Below are positions 11,851 to 14,617 of a stretch of DNA of 14,617 nucleotides, piece after piece. Under the pieces are notes generated by a model that was given only the letters and a program-made list of their open reading frames with translations, had not been told where the DNA came from and made no database searches. Numbering within the stretch: position 1 is the first letter of the stretch; each line of letters starts with the position of its first letter. Both the position numbers and the translations under genes were made by a program. This DNA comes from CAYMOV01 sp964392085 (lineage in GTDB: Bacteria > Oederibacteriota > Muellerivitia > Muellerivitales > Muellerivitaceae), in the NCBI GenBank assembly GCA_964392085.1, contig CAYMOV010000062.1, forward strand, positions 1 through 14,617. Direction: 5' to 3'.

Positions 11851-14617
11851 ATGAGGAAAATTCTCTGCCTGATGTCGGCGATGGCTTTATTTTTTTCAGG
11901 TCCGATCGAAACCAAAGCGATTTGCGCGAATCCCGGCCACGACGGAAGCGGGACAATCACCGGAATCGTGAATACGTATTTTCCGGGTACGACGAGTGCC
12001 GTTGTTGGGGCCACCCAAATCCGTATCGGTGCTGCTACGGGAAGCACGACACCCATCGTGATCGGTGACTTGCTTTTGGTCATCCAGGTCCAGGACGCCC
12101 AATGCAATTGGACCCAATCCGATTCCTATGGGGACAGTGTGGCGGGCGGGAATGCCTCGGGTTACACGACGGCCAACAACGTCGGGAACTATGAGTACGT
12201 AACGGCCACCAACAACATTGGGGTGGCGGGTGGCAACGTCCGTATCCAGGGGACGGGACCAGGTAACGGTTTAAATTATGCCTATACGAACGCTGTCTAT
12301 GGGGCCGCCCAGGGCCAAAGACGTTTTGAAGTCATCCGGGTTCCCCAATACAACTCTGTCGCATTGACTTCGGGTTTGACGGCCACTCGTTGGAATGGGA
12401 CGACCGGGGGTATCCTCGCGCTGGATGTGGCTTACGACCTGAACCTAAATGGGGCAACAGTTGATTTGACCGGGTTTGGTTTCCGGGGAGGCGCCGCCCA
12501 ACTTTTAGGTGGGGGGACCGGCTTAACCACGGCGGATTATCGGGTGACTGGCGCTCAGGCCGCGGATGGAAGCAAGGGTGAGGGAATCGCGGGCACACCG
12601 CGTTGGGTTTATGCCAATGGAGTGACCACCGATCTAGGGGCGGCAGCGGAAGGATACCCGAACGGGAGCAAGGCCCGTGGCGCTCCGGGTAACGCGGGTG
12701 GGGGCGCGACAGACGGGGATCCGACGGCAAACGATGAGAACTCCGGCGGGGGTGGCGGCGGAAACGGGACAGCGGGCGGACAGGGCGGCAACTCCTGGAA
12801 TTCTAACCTACCGGTGGGCGGGTACGGCGGGGCCGTTTTCGCGGAAGCCGACTCCAGCCCCAGCCGTTTGGTGATGGGCGGTGGCGGTGGGGCCGCGAGC
12901 AAGAATAATGATGCGGGTGCCACGACGGGTTCGGGCGGCCCTGGCGGTGGGATCATTATGATCCGCACCAGGAATGTCCTCGGTAACGGGACCTTTTTCG
13001 TGAACGGCGCCAACGGATTAAGCACGACCCAGGATGCGGCGGGAGGCGGAGGCGCCGCTGGAAGCATCGTAATGGTTTGCGCCAATAGCGCGGGGCTTTG
13101 GGGTTTGCAGGCTTTCGCGGTAGGCGGGACCGGTGGGGATGCATGGCTGAGTCAACCAACGACCCTTTATCCCGGCGATCGTCACGGGCCCGGCGGCGGG
13201 GGTGGTGGCGGCTTCGTTTACCTCTCGGGTCCCGGCGCCTATGTTCTCGTCGATCCGGGATGGTCGGGTCGTTGCACGACCCTTTGGGATACTTACGGTG
13301 CCTCATCGGGTGGAGCGACCGTCGCCTCCCAGACTTCATTGACGACCGTTTTCACAGACATTGTGGGTATCCAAAGTGGGGCTGAACTGGGTTGCGTCAA
13401 TACCCCCACGAATACCTCTACCCCGGTTTTGACCTATACCGTCACATCAACCCGCACTCCGACGACTACCCCGACCGTCACACGTACCCCGACCCCGACC
13501 CCGACCGGTTCGGCCACCCCGACGTTCACGAGAACTTTCACCCAGACCTTTACTCCGACTTTTACGCCTTCGTTCACAAACACCCCGACATACACGCCGA
13601 CCTTTACACCGACCATAACCCCAACGTTCACTCCGACGTCGACGCCCACGTTCACTCCCAGCTTTACACCCTCGTTTACGGCCACTTATACTCCGACGTA
13701 TACTCCGACTTATACGCCATCATTTACGAACACACCCACTTATACCCCGACTTATACGCCTACATACACCCCTAGCTTCACGCCGAGCTTCACTCCGACT
13801 TTTACACCCACGTTCACCCCGACATTTACTCCCAGTTTTACGCCGACTTTCACCCCGTCCTTTACGCCGTCATTCACCAACACTTTCACCCGTACTGCGA
13901 CCTTCACGCCGTCCTTCACACCCACTTTCACGCCGACGTTTACCCCGACATTCACGGCGACCTTCACTCCGTCTTTTACGCCGTCATTCACGAATACTTT
14001 CACGCGTACGGCTACCTTCACGCCGACCTTCACCCCCACCTTCACGGCGACGTTTACGCCATCGTTCACCCCCAGCTTCACGCCGAGCTTTACCCCGTCC
14101 TTTACACCATCATTCACAAATACCTTCACGCGTACGGCTACCTTCACGCCGACCTTCACCCCCACCTTCACGCCGACGTTTACCCCGACTTTTACGGCGA
14201 CCTTCACACCGTCCTTCACGCCTTCGTTCACGCCGACGTTTACCCCGACATTCACGGCGACGTTTACGCCCTCCTACACATCCTCGTTTACCCCGACATT
14301 CACACCGACTTTTACGGCCACTTTCACCCCCAGTTTCACAGCAACTCGTACACCAACGTTTACCCCAACATTCACGGCAACCTTCACTCCGAGCTTCACG
14401 CCGTCCTTTACGCCCTCGTTCACTCCGTCGTTCACGAACACCTTCACGAATACAGCGACGTTTACCCCATCGTTTACCCCGACATTCACACCGACCTTTA
14501 CGGCCACCTTCACCCCCAGTTTCACGGCTACTCGTACACCAACCTTTACCGCCACCTTCACGCCTTCTTTCACACCCTCGTTTACCCCGACCTTCACTCC
14601 GAGCTTCACACCGTCCT
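11851..14617 (+). CDS. Large secreted glycine-rich protein with a Phe-Thr-Pro-Thr/Ser repeat stalk (3' partial)
   Basis: The frame is open from 11761 to the window edge with no stop, giving at least 922 residues from ATG 11851. ATGs at 11800, 11824 and 11833 are alternatives; none has a good ribosome site. I prefer 11851 because it yields a compact signal peptide (MRK, hydrophobic ILCLMSAMALFFSG, cleavage near A23). Residues 30-515 form one exported domain: GDLLLVIQVQDA at 72-83, RRFEVIRVPQYNSVAL at 157-172, GFGFRGGAAQLLGG at 208-221, then Gly-rich loops with KGEGIAGTPR (242-251) and RGAPGNAGGG (276-285), and beta-rich GGGIIMIRTRN. I recall this N-terminal module from giant adhesin-like proteins; the name is unknown to me. 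From 13402 a Thr/Pro/Phe stalk begins. The C-terminus, and any anchor, lies outside the window. Confidence 0.82.
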   Translation, partial: MRKILCLMSAMALFFSGPIETKAICANPGHDGSGTITGIVNTYFPGTTSAVVGATQIRIGAATGSTTPIVIGDLLLVIQVQDAQCNWTQSDSYGDSVAGGNASGYTTANNVGNYEYVTATNNIGVAGGNVRIQGTGPGNGLNYAYTNAVYGAAQGQRRFEVIRVPQYNSVALTSGLTATRWNGTTGGILALDVAYDLNLNGATVDLTGFGFRGGAAQLLGGGTGLTTADYRVTGAQAADGSKGEGIAGTPRWVYANGVTTDLGAAAEGYPNGSKARGAPGNAGGGATDGDPTANDENSGGGGGGNGTAGGQGGNSWNSNLPVGGYGGAVFAEADSSPSRLVMGGGGGAASKNNDAGATTGSGGPGGGIIMIRTRNVLGNGTFFVNGANGLSTTQDAAGGGGAAGSIVMVCANSAGLWGLQAFAVGGTGGDAWLSQPTTLYPGDRHGPGGGGGGGFVYLSGPGAYVLVDPGWSGRCTTLWDTYGASSGGATVASQTSLTTVFTDIVGIQSGAELGCVNTPTNTSTPVLTYTVTSTRTPTTTPTVTRTPTPTPTGSATPTFTRTFTQTFTPTFTPSFTNTPTYTPTFTPTITPTFTPTSTPTFTPSFTPSFTATYTPTYTPTYTPSFTNTPTYTPTYTPTYTPSFTPSFTPTFTPTFTPTFTPSFTPTFTPSFTPSFTNTFTRTATFTPSFTPTFTPTFTPTFTATFTPSFTPSFTNTFTRTATFTPTFTPTFTATFTPSFTPSFTPSFTPSFTPSFTNTFTRTATFTPTFTPTFTPTFTPTFTATFTPSFTPSFTPTFTPTFTATFTPSYTSSFTPTFTPTFTATFTPSFTATRTPTFTPTFTATFTPSFTPSFTPSFTPSFTNTFTNTATFTPSFTPTFTPTFTATFTPSFTATRTPTFTATFTPSFTPSFTPTFTPSFTPS
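13402..14617 (+). repeat. Near-perfect four-residue repeat tract (Phe-Thr-Pro-Thr/Ser)
   Basis: About 405 codons, mostly F-T-P-[TS] in 12-base periods, with Tyr replacing Phe in places near 13680-13770. A break module of the form FTNTFTRTATFTP occurs at about 13871, 13985 and 14111, and as FTNTFTNTATF at about 14429, spaced 114, 126 and 318 bases. All four Thr codons and both Phe codons are mixed, so the protein is uniform while the DNA is not. The tract continues past the window edge. Confidence 0.9.

Noticed and set aside
13434..14609. Long - strand frames rich in Gly-Val-Lys repeats (also at 9720-9929 and 10598-11059)
   Set aside because: They are antisense shadows of the Thr/Pro/Phe tracts: ACN Thr codons read as NGT on the other strand, which keeps frames open. 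They have no ribosome sites and no complex sequence.
13402..14617. CRISPR-like array because of regular spacing
   Set aside because: The period is 12 bases within one open reading frame, with no unique spacers and no cas genes; it is coding low complexity.

Overview
The window looks like part of a scaffold from an uncultured Gram-negative-type bacterium. It is GC-rich, it contains a run of exactly 100 Ns (the usual placeholder for a scaffold gap of unknown size), and it encodes outer-membrane and surface proteins with PorV-like barrels, FlgD-Ig-like C-termini and very long Thr/Pro/Phe-rich tracts. That mixture is typical of poorly sampled candidate phyla. FCPU426 or a relative is my guess, but the sequence does not prove it.

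Left part, + strand (1-1735): a compact housekeeping cluster. It holds the C-terminal end of an Hsp70-like chaperone that lacks a recognisable lid, nadD (NAD synthesis), a small ComFB-family protein and rsfS (ribosomal silencing factor). ComFB sits between nadD and rsfS and overlaps the start of rsfS. rsfS converges on the next operon, and the two genes overlap by 26 bases at their 3' ends.

Middle, - strand (7863 down to 1710): six tightly packed genes that read as one operon. In order of transcription they are: a secreted protein built of about four diverged beta-sandwich repeats plus a C-terminal FlgD-Ig-like domain; a PorV-like barrel fused to TPR repeats (start and stop overlap by 4 bases); a DUF4388/PATAN protein; two small three-helix membrane proteins; and a single-domain CheY-like response regulator. 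The content suggests a surface-protein export or motility module with a built-in signalling output. No partner was seen experimentally, so this is inference.

Right part, + strand (8092-14617): a divergent intergenic region with promoter-like elements, then two large secreted proteins. The first has a signal peptide, a PA14 domain, a DUF1349/LamG-like domain, a Thr/Pro/Phe-rich tract and a C-terminal region with two weak FlgD-Ig-like modules. The N gap and an apparent frame change split it, but flanking repeat copies show that a 2-base bridge restores one continuous reading frame. The second starts near 11851 and runs open to the window edge for at least 922 codons. It has a signal peptide, a glycine-rich domain and then an almost perfect four-residue repeat (Phe-Thr-Pro-Thr/Ser). 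Both long tracts share a higher-order module. Together with the - strand operon the region looks dedicated to building and exporting cell-surface or extracellular proteins.
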